The position numbers and the translations under genes are program-made. A stretch of 64,000 bases of DNA, from the NCBI RefSeq assembly GCF_018492665.1, contig NZ_JAFVME010000003.1, positions 372,001 to 436,000 of the forward strand. The letters run 5' to 3'. The notes beneath the pieces are model-generated. The model was not told the DNA's origin and did not search any database. It saw nothing but the letters and a program-made list of their open reading frames with translations. Positions 63,842-64,000 of the stretch are shown piece after piece. The stretch comes from Pedobacter sp. B4-66 (GTDB taxonomy: Bacteria; Bacteroidota; Bacteroidia; Sphingobacteriales; Sphingobacteriaceae). Each line of letters begins with the position of its first letter. Positions within the stretch are counted from its first letter, which is position 1.

Positions 63842-63899
63842 ACGTACCTTGTTCGGACTTCGTTCGGCCCTGGTCGAACGAGGTACGAACAAGGTACGT
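63842..63899. terminator. Long GC-rich hairpin after the urease cluster
   Basis: A 58-base near-perfect stem-loop: ACGTACCTTGTTCG (63842-63855) with its complement (63886-63899), one mismatch, then ten more pairs including CGTTCG/CGAACG around an 8-base loop. A smaller hairpin CCGAAG-TCTG-CTTCGG (63819-63834) precedes it. It is richer in G+C than the surroundings and resembles a repetitive extragenic element; it may terminate the cluster and the convergent reading frame at 63900. Confidence 0.7.
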
Positions 63900-64000
63900 T
63901 TAAAGGTGGTGCATAAGACGACTATATTTTAGGCGCAATTTCAAAACATCTTCCGATTCAAAACTAAAACAATAAGAATTTAGGTAAGCAGCAGAATCCA
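63900..64000 (-). CDS. Possible 3' end of a gene entering from the right
   Basis: On the minus strand a frame is open from the window edge to a TAA at 63900-63902, giving 32 residues ending KYSRLMHHL. It would converge on the urease cluster, with the long hairpin as common terminator, which is a sensible layout. No family can be named from this piece. Confidence 0.25.
   Translation of the reverse strand, partial: DSAAYLNSYCFSFESEDVLKLRLKYSRLMHHL

Noticed and set aside
1..64000. CRISPR arrays, tRNA or rRNA genes, insertion sequences
   Set aside because: No spaced direct repeats, cloverleaf-like segments with CCA ends, rRNA-like stretches, or transposase motifs were recognised on either strand by reading. 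A tRNAscan or IS search would be decisive.

Overview
The window looks like a chromosomal segment of an AT-rich, Gram-negative Bacteroidota, most probably a soil or freshwater Sphingobacteriaceae (Pedobacter-like). The reasons are the AT-rich starts that mostly lack a Shine-Dalgarno sequence, -7 promoter boxes of the Bacteroidota type TAnnTTTG, many lipoproteins, Bacteroidota-typical families (DUF4180, DUF6515-like, the small 'SETTLKRLFGFA' HTH-like domain, a GH2/GH95 glycosidase locus), and the overall similarity of the proteins. No rRNA, tRNA, CRISPR array, insertion sequence or prophage was recognised. Taxonomy and functions come from reading the sequence alone; no database search was run.

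Layout. 0.4-5.1 kb: a HxlR-AraC-TetX-like monooxygenase operon, divergent from an NmrA-type reductase, with a likely HxlR operator between them, then a cupin-AraC regulator. 5.4-11.9 kb: a five-gene catabolic operon (PhyH-type dioxygenase, Gfo/Idh/MocA dehydrogenase, two xylose-isomerase-like TIM barrels of which one has a Tat signal, and a 910-residue dehydrogenase-HEAT-cytochrome c protein). 11.9-27.4 kb: mostly single genes separated by clear terminators (PLP enzyme, CHRD lipoprotein, EF-P, CPA1 antiporter, Tat-type Gfo/Idh oxidoreductase, Gly/Tyr-rich surface protein, Crp-like regulator, 2OG-Fe(II) oxygenase, DUF1080 3-keto-glycoside hydrolase-like protein). 27.4-35.0 kb: an exported amidohydrolase and an RND efflux operon in which the pump and the outer-membrane factor are one 1515-residue protein. 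35.3-43.0 kb: small regulators, an outer-membrane barrel, an orphan RluA-associated domain, DUF3095 and a large MscS channel. 43.1-53.5 kb: a glycan locus (RraA-like aldolase, GH2, acid-sugar dehydratase, SDR, six-hairpin glycosidase, AraC, GH95). 53.7-63.8 kb: a response regulator and sensor kinase followed by a porin and the urease cluster ureABC-ureE-ureF-ureG-ureD-hypA-hypB-ureE2.

How parts work together. The urease cluster is the most striking part. UreC keeps every nickel and catalytic residue at a constant offset of 48 from the Klebsiella numbering, because it carries an N-terminal extension with a twin-arginine signature. With a porin at the head of the cluster, two UreE-type chaperones, HypA and HypB, and a dedicated two-component system, the locus could encode a urease that is loaded with nickel in the cytoplasm and then exported or membrane-anchored. 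A shared TTCGCTAA motif before the regulator gene and before the porin links regulator and target. In the glycan locus, SDR, enolase-superfamily dehydratase and RraA-like aldolase fit a non-phosphorylative route from a sugar released by GH2/GH95 enzymes to pyruvate plus an aldehyde.
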